Positions 33,844 to 42,380 of a stretch of DNA of 64,000 bases are shown here, one piece after another (the stretch's first letter is position 1; each line of letters opens with the position of its first letter). The DNA is taken from contig NZ_AP022834.1 of the NCBI RefSeq assembly GCF_013394385.1, forward strand, positions 248,001-312,000, in the 5' to 3' direction. The position numbers and the translations under genes were made by a program. The notes under the pieces were generated by a model, which was not told the origin of the DNA, searched no databases, and worked only from the letters and a program-made list of their open reading frames with translations. Source of the stretch: Kocuria sp. TGY1127_2 (GTDB lineage: Bacteria; Actinomycetota; Actinomycetes; Actinomycetales; Micrococcaceae).

Positions 33844-35124
33844 TCAACTGCTGAGTCGCGCGAGGATTTCCAGGGCGGCCTGTAGCTGAAAGCGGCGAAC
33901 GGACACATCTCGGCCCAGAAGCTCTTCGGCTTTGTGGACGCGGTAAGTCACGGTATTTCGGGATACCGATAGCCTCTCCGATGCGGTTTGCGGGCTTCCG
34001 CACGTTTCCAGATAGACGGCCAGAGTTTTCCGCAGATCTGCTACCGTTGCTTGCTCGGTGGATAGCCTGCCGAGCTCACTAACAGCGAATCTCCTGGCGC
34101 GAACGCGATTCTCCAGGAGTAGTCCGGCAGTATCGACGTCAGAGTGCTCGATCACGTGACCGGGCGTCGACGTTGTGGAAGCTAGAGCAAAAGCCGCTTC
34201 GGCGTCGTCGTGGGAGGTGCGGAATCCCTGGATGCCCATGCCAGCCGAGCCGATGCAGATCCGTAGATCGGAAGGAAGGCGCAAAGCTCGGAGGCGCCCA
34301 GCTAGTTCAGTAGTGGTGCACCCGCCTGAGGTCCAGGCCCAGGCCACGCCCAGGTGTGCGGGGATCACTAGACTTTGTCCGACGCCTACATCACTCAAGG
34401 CCCTCCTGAGGGCTTTGACGGCACTGCCATCTTCCGCGTCCATGTTCCGCTCGGTGCTCCACGCAACCAGACCCACATGTGTTCGCTTCAGGTCGTAGCG
34501 GAGGATTCGGGCCGCGGCCAACTCGTCGATGCTGTGGCCTTGGACGATGGATTCGATCGTTCGAATTTGTCTGGCAGTTTGGCTCTGGGCCCACTGTGCC
34601 TCTTGCTGGTGATATTCCTGTTCCATGCGCAGGGCGAAGTCATCGAAAAGCTCGAACATGCGCCCTGAGATGAAGCGCATTTGCTGACGGGCCAAATCAG
34701 GATCACTTCGTCGTATGCATTCGTCCAGAAGGGCTTCGGTCAGTAACGAATGCCCAAATCGGATACCCCTCAGCATGTCTTCCATGGTCAGTTGCCTCTG
34801 GACGAAATCTTGGACACCACCGAGTGCGTCGTCAGTTACGAGGGTGCCGCTGGGAACTCCGGAAAATTCGAGCAGCGCTTGAAGTATGACCGATTCGTTG
34901 CCCATCCGAAGGATATCCGAGCCGTTGTCCGATCGATGGCCAGGGACCTCGCTGGCTATCGTTGCGGCCATACTCCTGCCGAGCTCGACTGCCCAGGTCA
35001 CCGGACCGCTGCCCAGTGCGGCGCTCGCCTTTTTGACCCGCCAGCCGGAGCTCACAGTTGACAGCTCCCCGGCTTTGCAGGCCGGCTCCAAATCAAAGAT
35101 CCAGGAGAGGTCGGGGGTGTTCAC
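33844..35124 (-). CDS. PucR/CdaR-type transcriptional regulator
   Basis: 426 residues. The C-terminal helix-turn-helix of the PucR/CdaR class is LRKTLAVYLETCGSPQTASERLSVSRNTVTYRVHKAEELLGRDV; the middle GGDEF-like region and N-terminal sensory part match the family layout. GTG 35124 follows CCGAGG at 7 bases; an upstream in-frame extension would run through the 15-C tract as Pro-Pro-Pro-Pro and overlap the preceding gene. It is last on the minus strand after the ring-cleavage genes and probably activates this catabolic locus in response to an aromatic compound. Confidence 0.85.
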   Translation of the reverse strand: MNTPDLSWIFDLEPACKAGELSTVSSGWRVKKASAALGSGPVTWAVELGRSMAATIASEVPGHRSDNGSDILRMGNESVILQALLEFSGVPSGTLVTDDALGGVQDFVQRQLTMEDMLRGIRFGHSLLTEALLDECIRRSDPDLARQQMRFISGRMFELFDDFALRMEQEYHQQEAQWAQSQTARQIRTIESIVQGHSIDELAAARILRYDLKRTHVGLVAWSTERNMDAEDGSAVKALRRALSDVGVGQSLVIPAHLGVAWAWTSGGCTTTELAGRLRALRLPSDLRICIGSAGMGIQGFRTSHDDAEAAFALASTTSTPGHVIEHSDVDTAGLLLENRVRARRFAVSELGRLSTEQATVADLRKTLAVYLETCGSPQTASERLSVSRNTVTYRVHKAEELLGRDVSVRRFQLQAALEILARLSS

Positions 35125-35150
35125 ATTGCGTCCTCGGAGGTCGACTAGTC

Positions 35151-35165
35151 GGGGGGGGGGGGGGG
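35151..35165. repeat. Homopolymer of 15 G (15 C on the coding strand) upstream of the CdaR start
   Basis: An uninterrupted run of 15 G lies in the 61-bp gap between the FAH-family gene and the CdaR-type start, 26 bp before the GTG. A palindrome CGACTAGTCG abuts it (35142-35151). Such tracts are prone to slipped-strand mispairing. The length may also be affected by sequencing error. Confidence 0.9.
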
Positions 35166-35185
35166 CTAACGCTGCAGTTCGATGT

Positions 35186-36046
35186 TTACGCCACCGGGCC
35201 TGTGAAGGACTGCTGCAGCTCGCCGATTCCTTCAATACGTGAGGTCAACACTTCACCGGCTTGGAGGAAGCGCGGTGGGTTCCGTCCGTTGCCGATTCCC
35301 GCAGGCGTTCCGGTGAGGATCAAATCGCCAGGGTAGAGCGTTACGACTTGAGAGATTCCCTCGATTAACTGCGCGACGCTAAAGATCAGATCCCGTGTGT
35401 TGCCGGCCTGCATCGTTTCCCCATCGATCTCGCAGGAGAGGCTGATCGCATCTCGGTCGGGGAACTCATCAGGGGTGACCACGTACGGGCCTACAGGTAG
35501 GAAGCCCGGGAAGGACTTGCCGAAACCGAACTGCGGAGCCGGGCCGTTAGTCTGGGTGATTCTTTCTGATAGGTCCTGGGCCGCGGTGAGGCCGGCCACA
35601 TAGTCCCACGCCTGGTCCTTGGACACCAGGTGAGCTTCCTTGCCGATCACCACGGTCAGCTCGACTTCCCAGTCCGTGTTGCCATCCCTCGGTAACTCGA
35701 CCGAGCTGACTGGACCGGTCATCGCAGAGACGTACTTGGTAAATATCGGCGGCAGCTTATCGGGCTCTTGGAATCCCGACTCGTTCGCGTGCTCACTGTA
35801 ATTGAGGCCAATTGCGAAGATTTGGCGCGGCTCCGGCGTGGGTGATCCGAGTTCGGTGGCCTCGTAGTCCGTAGCTGTAATGGAGGAAATGTCGGTTCGG
35901 CCCGCCCAGGCGGAGAATTCGGACCAGTGGGTGTAGATATCCTGAGCGGCGGGTCCGAACTTTCCGGAACTGGCCCTTTCAACGTCGACGGCGCGCCCCT
36001 TCGAATCGATCAGCACGACACGGTTGGACAGGTTAGCGATTTTCAT
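35186..36046 (-). CDS. Fumarylacetoacetate hydrolase family protein
   Basis: 286 residues. The C-terminal FAH domain carries the metal-binding acidic residues in DWEVELTVVIGKEAHLV, the GLTAAQDLSER segment, KSFPGFLPVGPYVV and TLYPGDLILTGTPAGIGNGRNPPRFLQAGE. Family members hydrolyse C-C bonds of fumarylacetoacetate, fumarylpyruvate or acylpyruvates, or isomerise and decarboxylate ring-cleavage products. It sits directly downstream of the ring-cleavage dioxygenase, so it likely processes that product. ATG 36046 has AAGGAG. Confidence 0.9.
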   Translation of the reverse strand: MKIANLSNRVVLIDSKGRAVDVERASSGKFGPAAQDIYTHWSEFSAWAGRTDISSITATDYEATELGSPTPEPRQIFAIGLNYSEHANESGFQEPDKLPPIFTKYVSAMTGPVSSVELPRDGNTDWEVELTVVIGKEAHLVSKDQAWDYVAGLTAAQDLSERITQTNGPAPQFGFGKSFPGFLPVGPYVVTPDEFPDRDAISLSCEIDGETMQAGNTRDLIFSVAQLIEGISQVVTLYPGDLILTGTPAGIGNGRNPPRFLQAGEVLTSRIEGIGELQQSFTGPVA

Positions 36047-36074
36047 GAGTCTCCTTAGGTGGGATGAAAGTGGT

Positions 36075-36683
36075 TTACCAAGCCTCGGGCAGATGGATAT
36101 CCGGGATCTCAGCGGGCAGGAACTCCTGATTGCGTGCCCTGCGGTGAATTTCCTCCATGCTTTGGCCCTCTTCATAAGCAGCGAGGATCTTCTCCATGTC
36201 GATGTGCTCGCCGATCGGGTTCTCTCCGAACTCCGTTGAGAAATACATCCAGGTCCGAGATTTCTGCCAATCACCGAAAGCGTCCACCTGAATCTCCACA
36301 CCGTTGCTCTCGGGATCGAGGTAGTAGGCCGACATGGTCATGCCGTGGTCCAGCGCGACGAACGGGTGGATGCCCAGACGCTTGAGACGCTTATAGTTCA
36401 GAATCCAGGAATCGAAATCCGGGTATTCGAATGCGGTGTGGTGAAGTCCGGTCGTATGTCCCTTGTCCTCGGGCTTCTTGAGGTCGGGAAAGGCCAGAAG
36501 CGCGATGCGATGGTTGGCTTCGTCATTGGACAGCCACGCAGCATCTTCCCCGTAGTAGACCGGTTGCAGCCCGGCGACTTTCTCGTAGAACTCGACCATC
36601 TCGTCTAAGTGAAGGGTCGTGAAAGTTGTGTGGTGGAACTTCGGTGCGGTGGTCGGGCGGTTGTACTGTCGGTTATTAGTCAT
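36075..36683 (-). CDS. VOC-superfamily extradiol dioxygenase
   Basis: A 202-residue single-module glyoxalase/extradiol-dioxygenase fold. Metal ligands appear as His in KFHHTTF, His in TGLHHTAFEY and Glu in SNGVEIQ, the 2-His-1-carboxylate set; the Tyr in SAYYLDPESNGVE precedes the Glu as in catechol 2,3-dioxygenases. It is shorter than two-module enzymes (about 300). The position between an FAD hydroxylase and an FAH-type hydrolase supports ring cleavage over a glyoxalase role. ATG 36683 has AAGGAG. Confidence 0.85.
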   Translation of the reverse strand: MTNNRQYNRPTTAPKFHHTTFTTLHLDEMVEFYEKVAGLQPVYYGEDAAWLSNDEANHRIALLAFPDLKKPEDKGHTTGLHHTAFEYPDFDSWILNYKRLKRLGIHPFVALDHGMTMSAYYLDPESNGVEIQVDAFGDWQKSRTWMYFSTEFGENPIGEHIDMEKILAAYEEGQSMEEIHRRARNQEFLPAEIPDIHLPEAW

Positions 36684-36693
36684 GGTGATCTCC

Positions 36694-38214
36694 TTAGATA
36701 GTGGTCGGGACCATGGTTGAGGTGAAGGCGGCGGTATAGCGGTCATAAAGGGCCGCTGCTCTGCTGGCATCGGCTACGCCGAAAATGTAGTGGTCAGGGC
36801 GGATCATCACGGCATCCGCGTCGATCTCGTCGAACCACCTGGTCCATGCACCGGTAGGATCGCCTAGTTCTTCGATCGAAAACGACCGGGGACGTGTATC
36901 TGAGCGGTGGTTTTTGGTCAGGAGTACGGCCCCGGGCCCGGTCACTTCATCGAGCAGACCATCGGCCACCGCGAACTGTGGGGCGAGAGTTCCCTTGTTT
37001 GAAGCGCTGGCCGCCGCTCGGTCGGTAATTCCGTCCCCGAGGACTGGGGACTCCGTCAGCGGTAGGACCTTGGCGGGATCGCCGCCGCCGGCGAGCATCC
37101 GCTGGTCTCGGTCTTCGGCCTGATCCTCGTCCAAGACGCAGATAACCTGGCCAAGAGCCACCGACATAGCGATCGCGTAGCGGATGTGTAGGCTACGCTC
37201 GCTGGTGTAGGTATCCAGGATGGCTGGCCCTGCGGATCCTGTCAGTGTGAGGTCGAGCTTCCAGGCAAGGTTTGCGACATCGCGGAGTCCCGAGCACATG
37301 CCCTGGCCGGCGAAAGGCGGCATCTGGTGGGCAGCGTCACCTGCGATCGCGGCGCGGCCGCGATTCCAGGTTTGACCCCAGCAGGCCGTGAACGTGTAGA
37401 GGGCCCGTCGCTCGATCTCGGTGTTTTCGGCAGTCCTGTCCCAGCCGCGGAGCAGTTCCCACGCGCGCTCTTCGGTATTGAGCTCGGCAGGATCCTCTCC
37501 TGGCAGTCGCATGAACTCCCAACGGCGACGCCCTACGCCGCCGGAAACAAGCGTTGTAGGCCGTCGGGGGTCGCAGAGTTGCCAGTTCTGCGGCGACCAC
37601 TCGAGATCGTCCTGAGGCAAGGTATCTACGATCAGCCAGTCGTAACGGAAACCCAGGTCTTTCATCTGGATCCCGAGTGCCTCACGGACCGTGCTCTTGG
37701 AGCCATCGCAACCTATTAGGAATTGCGCCTCGATCTCGAAGTCGCCGTTGGGGCCGATGCATTCCGCTGTGAGGGAGTCTCCTTGGTCTTCCAGGGAGAC
37801 CAGCTCGGTCCCCCGGAGAACCGTGACCGTGTCCATTTCCTCGAGGCTCTCGGCAAGGACTCTTTCGAGCTCGGGCTGGGCGAAGAAGCTCTCGACCGGC
37901 CAACCACAGTTGCCGGTCCCCGACCAGTCCATTGAGAGCAGGGTCCTACCATCGCGGTTCCGCCACTCGTAGTGGTCGGGGACCGGCGCGGAGATTTTGC
38001 GCACTTGCTCGGCCAAGCCCATGTTCTGGAAAATTCGCCCGATCTCGTCGTCGAAAACGACCGCTCTGGGTAGAGGGTACGGGGCATTTTGTCGCTCGAT
38101 CACCACCACGGAGTGGCCTTGAAGGCCAAGGAGCCGCGCAAGCCCGAGCCCCACCGGGCCGGCGCCCACAACCGTCACGTCCGTGTGCTGAGGTGCTCGG
38201 GTTTCAGCGTTCAT
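36694..38214 (-). CDS. FAD-dependent aromatic hydroxylase (MhpA/PheA-like)
   Basis: A class A flavoprotein monooxygenase of 506 residues that would ortho-hydroxylate a phenolic substrate with NAD(P)H and oxygen. The FAD motif VVGAGPVGLGLARLL lies near residue 15, the DG motif in LIGCDGSKSTVREALG and the second FAD motif in RAAIAGDAAHQMPPFAGQGMCSGLRDVANLAWKL. The C-terminal 100 residues are the thioredoxin-like tail typical of phenol and hydroxyphenylpropionate hydroxylases. It is the first gene of the minus-strand operon and is divergent from the GntR regulator. Confidence 0.92.
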   Translation of the reverse strand: MNAETRAPQHTDVTVVGAGPVGLGLARLLGLQGHSVVVIERQNAPYPLPRAVVFDDEIGRIFQNMGLAEQVRKISAPVPDHYEWRNRDGRTLLSMDWSGTGNCGWPVESFFAQPELERVLAESLEEMDTVTVLRGTELVSLEDQGDSLTAECIGPNGDFEIEAQFLIGCDGSKSTVREALGIQMKDLGFRYDWLIVDTLPQDDLEWSPQNWQLCDPRRPTTLVSGGVGRRRWEFMRLPGEDPAELNTEERAWELLRGWDRTAENTEIERRALYTFTACWGQTWNRGRAAIAGDAAHQMPPFAGQGMCSGLRDVANLAWKLDLTLTGSAGPAILDTYTSERSLHIRYAIAMSVALGQVICVLDEDQAEDRDQRMLAGGGDPAKVLPLTESPVLGDGITDRAAASASNKGTLAPQFAVADGLLDEVTGPGAVLLTKNHRSDTRPRSFSIEELGDPTGAWTRWFDEIDADAVMIRPDHYIFGVADASRAAALYDRYTAAFTSTMVPTTI

Positions 38215-38238
38215 GATCCATCTCCATCGATTGATCTG

Positions 38239-38266
38239 TATTGAGCCTTATTAGTCATGCTCAATA
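38239..38266. promoter_or_regulatory. Inverted repeat in the hydroxylase/GntR divergent promoter
   Basis: TATTGAGC (38239-38246) and GCTCAATA (38259-38266), perfect 8-bp arms 12 bp apart, with AT-rich promoter-like sequence alongside (TATAGA at 38269 on the plus strand). A probable operator of the adjacent GntR protein. Confidence 0.55.
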
Positions 38267-38381
38267 GGTATAGACTGGACGTAAGGTAGATCACCTGTCA
38301 AGCACGAAGTGAAAGAATCTTTGAGGGAAGTGCACCTCATGAGGGGCAAAGCCATGAGCATGAGAGGGGTTCAGAAGATTC

Positions 38382-39092
38382 ATGACACAGATGTTGACCG
38401 GAGCGGAAGCGTCGCTGAGCCGTGCCGAGCAGGCTGCGCTCGTTCTTGGCCGTTGGGCAGAAGCCGCTTCGCCGGGAGCCCACCTGGGGACCAAGAAAGA
38501 GCTCCGAGAGCGGATTGGTGTATCGAAAGGCACATTCAACGAGGCTGTGCGGTTGTTGGAATCTCGTGGCCTGGTTTCGACCAGGACTGGGCCAGGTGGA
38601 GGGCTGTTTTCGGTAGCGCCGAGCCCACTTGCTCGTCTCGGGAACTCGCTTTTGCGGCTTGATGCGGATGCCTCAGATGTCGGTTATGCCGTGCGCATTC
38701 GTGACGCGCTGGATCCGCTGTTGATCGAAGATGCATTGGAACATAGCTCGGCAGCCGATATCGCGCGGATGCGCCGCTCTCTTGAGGAGATGGAAACGAC
38801 CATGGAAACCGGGGACTACCTGGACTTCCTGCGTGCAAACTGGTCGCTGCACGAGGCGATCGCCCGCGTGACGCCGAACAAGCCTTTGCGCTCAATCTAC
38901 GTGAGCCTCTTGGATATGATCCGCAGCCATACCGTCGCGGTGGAATCCGACAAAACCCGACCGCTGGCCTGTTATATACGCGATCGATACAAGCTTCACT
39001 CAAACCTGGTTGATGCGCTAGACCGACGTGATCGTGAAGCGGTCAAACGTCTGGCCGCTGAGCACAGTATTCAGGGGCCATTTCAAGACTGA
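38382..39092 (+). CDS. GntR/FadR-type transcriptional regulator
   Basis: 236 residues. The N-terminal winged helix (GTKKELRERIGVSKGTFNEAVRLLESRGLVSTRTGPGGGLFSV, about residues 36-80) is followed by an FCD-like helical ligand domain (FLRANWSLHEAIARVTPNKPLRSIYVSLLDMI). Divergent from the hydroxylase operon and upstream of acetoacetate-CoA ligase, it probably represses both through the palindrome at 38239-38266. The start ATG is only weakly supported by an AGAAG site. Confidence 0.88.
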   Translation: MTQMLTGAEASLSRAEQAALVLGRWAEAASPGAHLGTKKELRERIGVSKGTFNEAVRLLESRGLVSTRTGPGGGLFSVAPSPLARLGNSLLRLDADASDVGYAVRIRDALDPLLIEDALEHSSAADIARMRRSLEEMETTMETGDYLDFLRANWSLHEAIARVTPNKPLRSIYVSLLDMIRSHTVAVESDKTRPLACYIRDRYKLHSNLVDALDRRDREAVKRLAAEHSIQGPFQD

Positions 39093-39129
39093 CCGAACCC
39101 AGGTGATTTGGAAGGAATAAGGATTGAAG

Positions 39130-41139
39130 ATGACCCAAACAGCTACCGAACAGACTCCGCGCGAGCACGTCTTCCTGTGGGGGCCGAGCCGTGAACAGGT
39201 TGAAAAATCCCGTATGTACGACTTCGCCCGCTGGGCGGAGAAGAAGCACAGTATCAAGGTCCCTGATTATGTGTCACTGCACCGGTGGTCCGTCGACAAT
39301 CTGGAGGAATTCTGGCAGGACATCTGGGACTACTTCGGTGTTGTAGCCACCCAAACGGCGGAAGAAGTCCTGACCACTCGCGAGATGCCCGGGGCCCGGT
39401 GGTTCCCCGGTGCCAGACTCAACTACGCCGAGAACTCATTGCGGACGGCGAAGACCAGCCCGGATGAGGTCGCCGTCATCGGTGATCATGAGACGGCGGA
39501 GTCCATCGAACTCACCTGGGGCGAACTCGAGGCCCAAGTCGCTTCCCTCGCGCACAAGCTCCGGGATCTCGGTGTCAAGCCGGGAGATCGCGTGGCCGCG
39601 GTGCTGCCAAATATTCCACAAACCGTCGTCGCGCTGATGGCCACGGCTGCCGTCGGTGCCGTATGGTCCGTGGTGAACACAGACTTTGGTCCAACCGGTG
39701 TCGCCGACCGGTTTGCACAGATCGCGCCGAAGGTCTTGTTCACTGTGGACGGTTATGACTACGCGGGCAAAATGCGGGACATGACTGGAACGGTCGATCA
39801 GCTCCGCGAGGTGCTACCGACCGTTGAACAGTTCATCGTGGTCGATCAGTGCAATCCCGAGGACGTCGGAAATATCGCGGAGGATGCGCTTCGCTTCTCG
39901 CAGATCACCCAGGTCTCGGCTGAGCCCCGATATGAGCAGGTTCCGTTCGAGCATCCGCTCTGGATCCTGTATTCCTCAGGAACCACGGGCAAGCCCAAGG
40001 GCATAGTCCATTCCCATGGTGGGGTGATCTTGGAGTTCCTCAAGGCAATCGGGCTCCACGCCGACGTTCATCCTGGCGACCGAGCCTATATTGCGGTCGC
40101 AACCACATGGATGATGTGGAATCTGCATATGGGCAACCTGATGATGGGGGCAACGATCCTGACATATGATGGCTCACCCGGGCACAATGGTCCGGACAAG
40201 TCCCTCGAACTAGTCGCCCGCCACGGGATCACTTTCTTCGGCACAGGCGCGGGCGTTCTCACCATGGCGCATCGTGGAGGTACCTATCCAAAAATTCGGT
40301 ACGACTTCTCTGCGCTTCGCGGCATTCTGGTCACGGGATCTCCACTGCCGGATCCCACGTGGGAGTGGGTCTATGAGGCCATCAGCGCTGATGTCCGGTT
40401 GGGGTCGGATTCTGGCGGTACGGATGTGACCAGCGCTTTCGTCGGAAGCAATCCATTCATGGATGTGTATCGAGGCGAGATCATGGGCTCATACCTGGGC
40501 GTGGACGCTCAATCCTGGAGTCCCGAAGGCAAGCGTATTTGGAACCAGGTCGGCGAGCTGGTCCTGACCACTCCCATGCCGAGCATGCCACTCTACTTCT
40601 GGAACGATGAGGACGGGACGCGCTACAAAGACGCGTACTTCCACCTGTTCCCAGGAACCTGGCGTCAGGGTGACTGGACCACCCAGTTCGAGGACGGACG
40701 CATGATCATCCATGGGCGTTCGGACTCAACCATCAACCGCGGCGGCATTCGGATGGGCTCTGCCGACATCACCGATGTGGTGGATCAGGTGGATGGTGTG
40801 GAGGCTTCCATGGTCATCGGTGCTGAGCTGGCCGGAGGAGACTACTACATGCCGCTGTTCGTCGTTCCGCGGCCGGGCAAGAGGATCACCGATGATCTCA
40901 AGCAGCGGGTCATCCAGGCGATCCGCAGCCAGCTGTCTCCCCGGTACGTCCCGGATGCGATCATCGAAGCTCCCGCTGTGCCGAGAACTCGCACCGGCAA
41001 ACTTCTGGAAATACCAGTCAAGAAGCTGTATCAGGGGGCAGAGACAACCAATCTGAACCGGGCCAGCGCCGAGGACGAGACCGTTTTGGACTGGTATGCG
41101 GACAATGCACGCGCATTCCACGAAGGTCGTGGGAAATAA
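39130..41139 (+). CDS. Acetoacetate-CoA ligase
   Basis: A 669-residue adenylate-forming enzyme making acetoacetyl-CoA from acetoacetate, ATP and CoA. It has the acetyl-CoA-synthetase-like N-terminal domain with the subfamily block PGARWFPGARLNYAEN, the A3 motif LYSSGTTGKPKGIVHSHGG, then GSDSGGTDVTSAF, and the C-terminal catalytic Lys in PRTRTGKLLEIPVKK. ATG 39130 is chosen over TTG 39124 for ribosome-site spacing. Placement beside a ring-cleavage/FAH operon suggests acetoacetate is an end product of that pathway. Confidence 0.93.
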   Translation: MTQTATEQTPREHVFLWGPSREQVEKSRMYDFARWAEKKHSIKVPDYVSLHRWSVDNLEEFWQDIWDYFGVVATQTAEEVLTTREMPGARWFPGARLNYAENSLRTAKTSPDEVAVIGDHETAESIELTWGELEAQVASLAHKLRDLGVKPGDRVAAVLPNIPQTVVALMATAAVGAVWSVVNTDFGPTGVADRFAQIAPKVLFTVDGYDYAGKMRDMTGTVDQLREVLPTVEQFIVVDQCNPEDVGNIAEDALRFSQITQVSAEPRYEQVPFEHPLWILYSSGTTGKPKGIVHSHGGVILEFLKAIGLHADVHPGDRAYIAVATTWMMWNLHMGNLMMGATILTYDGSPGHNGPDKSLELVARHGITFFGTGAGVLTMAHRGGTYPKIRYDFSALRGILVTGSPLPDPTWEWVYEAISADVRLGSDSGGTDVTSAFVGSNPFMDVYRGEIMGSYLGVDAQSWSPEGKRIWNQVGELVLTTPMPSMPLYFWNDEDGTRYKDAYFHLFPGTWRQGDWTTQFEDGRMIIHGRSDSTINRGGIRMGSADITDVVDQVDGVEASMVIGAELAGGDYYMPLFVVPRPGKRITDDLKQRVIQAIRSQLSPRYVPDAIIEAPAVPRTRTGKLLEIPVKKLYQGAETTNLNRASAEDETVLDWYADNARAFHEGRGK

Positions 41140-41450
41140 CCAGCCTGGCGTGATTCTGTGTACGCGCTGAGTTCAACGGGTGCCCGCCGTCACCTCAGAG
41201 CAGGGGAGGAATGCGGCGGGTTCGCACAAACCATCGACGGTAATTCTGGCTTGCCACCAGAAGGAGTGGAGACGGTCCACTGGACACTGCTTATCGGCCA
41301 CCAAATTCGGTAACTTTGACGACAGGTCCGATGTAAGTATCAGGCGGTCTAGTTGACGTTTGTGGTCCGCTTCCTCCATGGAAGCGGGCCACGCAAGCTA
41401 ACTTGAGGATGCCGCAGGGCACCGTTTTCGGGCGCGGGTAGGCTGGTGAC
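41140..41450. other. Intergenic region with a strong hairpin
   Basis: No gene seen. It contains one strong hairpin at 41362-41392 and the presumed promoter of the following gene. The rest has no recognisable feature. Confidence 0.6.
41362..41392. terminator. Strong hairpin, possible terminator
   Basis: GTGGTCCGCTTCC/GGAAGCGGGCCAC forms a 13-bp stem with one T-G pair and a 5-nt loop. It is 220 bp past the ligase stop, without a good T run, so termination is probable but not certain. Confidence 0.45.
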
Positions 41451-42329
41451 GTGGGCAGAAAGAACAAGACGCAGAAGACTGTGGCCTCCCTTCAGGGGAG
41501 CGTGAGCGGCCCCGTTGAGGGGGAGCACCCCATAGACACGGGTACGGCGGAACTCGAACGGGACACTTTTCACCCCAACGCCTGGATGCTCAAGATCAAC
41601 GGTGTGCAGTCGAGTCACGTGGTCGTGGGGGAGCCTCAAGAGCTCGCTTTCGAGTACATGCGTTGGATCGCTTCTGCGGCGAACCATTTCATCGACCGGC
41701 ATCTCGAGCCGTCCAAGCTCCGCATGACCCACCTGGGTGGCGGTGCCTGTTCCATGGCCCGCTATTTCGCATCGGTATACCCGCAGAGCCGTCACACCGT
41801 CGTCGAATTGGATGGAAAGCTGGCCGCTTCCGTGCGCGAGTGGTTCGATATCCCGCGGGCCCCTACGGTCAAGATACGAGTCGGCGAAGCCCGGGAAGTC
41901 ACCGAGTCGTTTGTGGAGGGTTCGCGTGACGTCGTCCTTCGGGATGTATTTGCCGGCGCGAAGACGCCTTCTCCACTCACGACTGTAGAGTTCTTCGAGC
42001 ACGTGCACCGTTCGCTCTCGCCGGGTGGACTGTACCTGGCCAATTGCGGGGATACGCGGGAGCTTGCGGGGGCACGATCGGAAATTGCGGGACTGTCCGA
42101 GGTATTTGCCCACGTCGCATGCATCGCCGACCCGCCCATGCTCAAGGGGCGCCGTTACGGTAACATCATTCTCCTGGCTTCGGATACGCCATTTCCCGAT
42201 GCCTTGGATCCCGATGCCGCGGGACTCGCCCGAGAGCTCCTGGGCGGCGCGGTTCCTGCGCACTTCAAAGACGAGGCGTGGACCAGACGGTTCGCCTCCG
42301 GTTTTGCCGCGAAGCGCGACCGGGAGTGA
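41451..42329 (+). CDS. Spermidine-synthase-like SAM-dependent methyltransferase-fold protein
   Basis: 292 residues with the Rossmann-like fold of polyamine aminopropyltransferases: MTHLGGGACSMARYFASVYPQSRHTVVELDGKL (motif I and the acidic end of beta 2), RVGEAREVTESFVEGSRDVVLRDVFAG and SPGGLYLANCGD. The usual GGGDG of true spermidine synthases is GGGACS, and no decarboxylase partner (speD) lies nearby, so it may be a related methyltransferase. The start is GTG. Confidence 0.75.
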   Translation: MGRKNKTQKTVASLQGSVSGPVEGEHPIDTGTAELERDTFHPNAWMLKINGVQSSHVVVGEPQELAFEYMRWIASAANHFIDRHLEPSKLRMTHLGGGACSMARYFASVYPQSRHTVVELDGKLAASVREWFDIPRAPTVKIRVGEAREVTESFVEGSRDVVLRDVFAGAKTPSPLTTVEFFEHVHRSLSPGGLYLANCGDTRELAGARSEIAGLSEVFAHVACIADPPMLKGRRYGNIILLASDTPFPDALDPDAAGLARELLGGAVPAHFKDEAWTRRFASGFAAKRDRE

Positions 42330-42380
42330 GCCCGCCGCCCGGTCGCCGAAGTGAACCGGGCGGTGCCACCCTCTTTTGTT

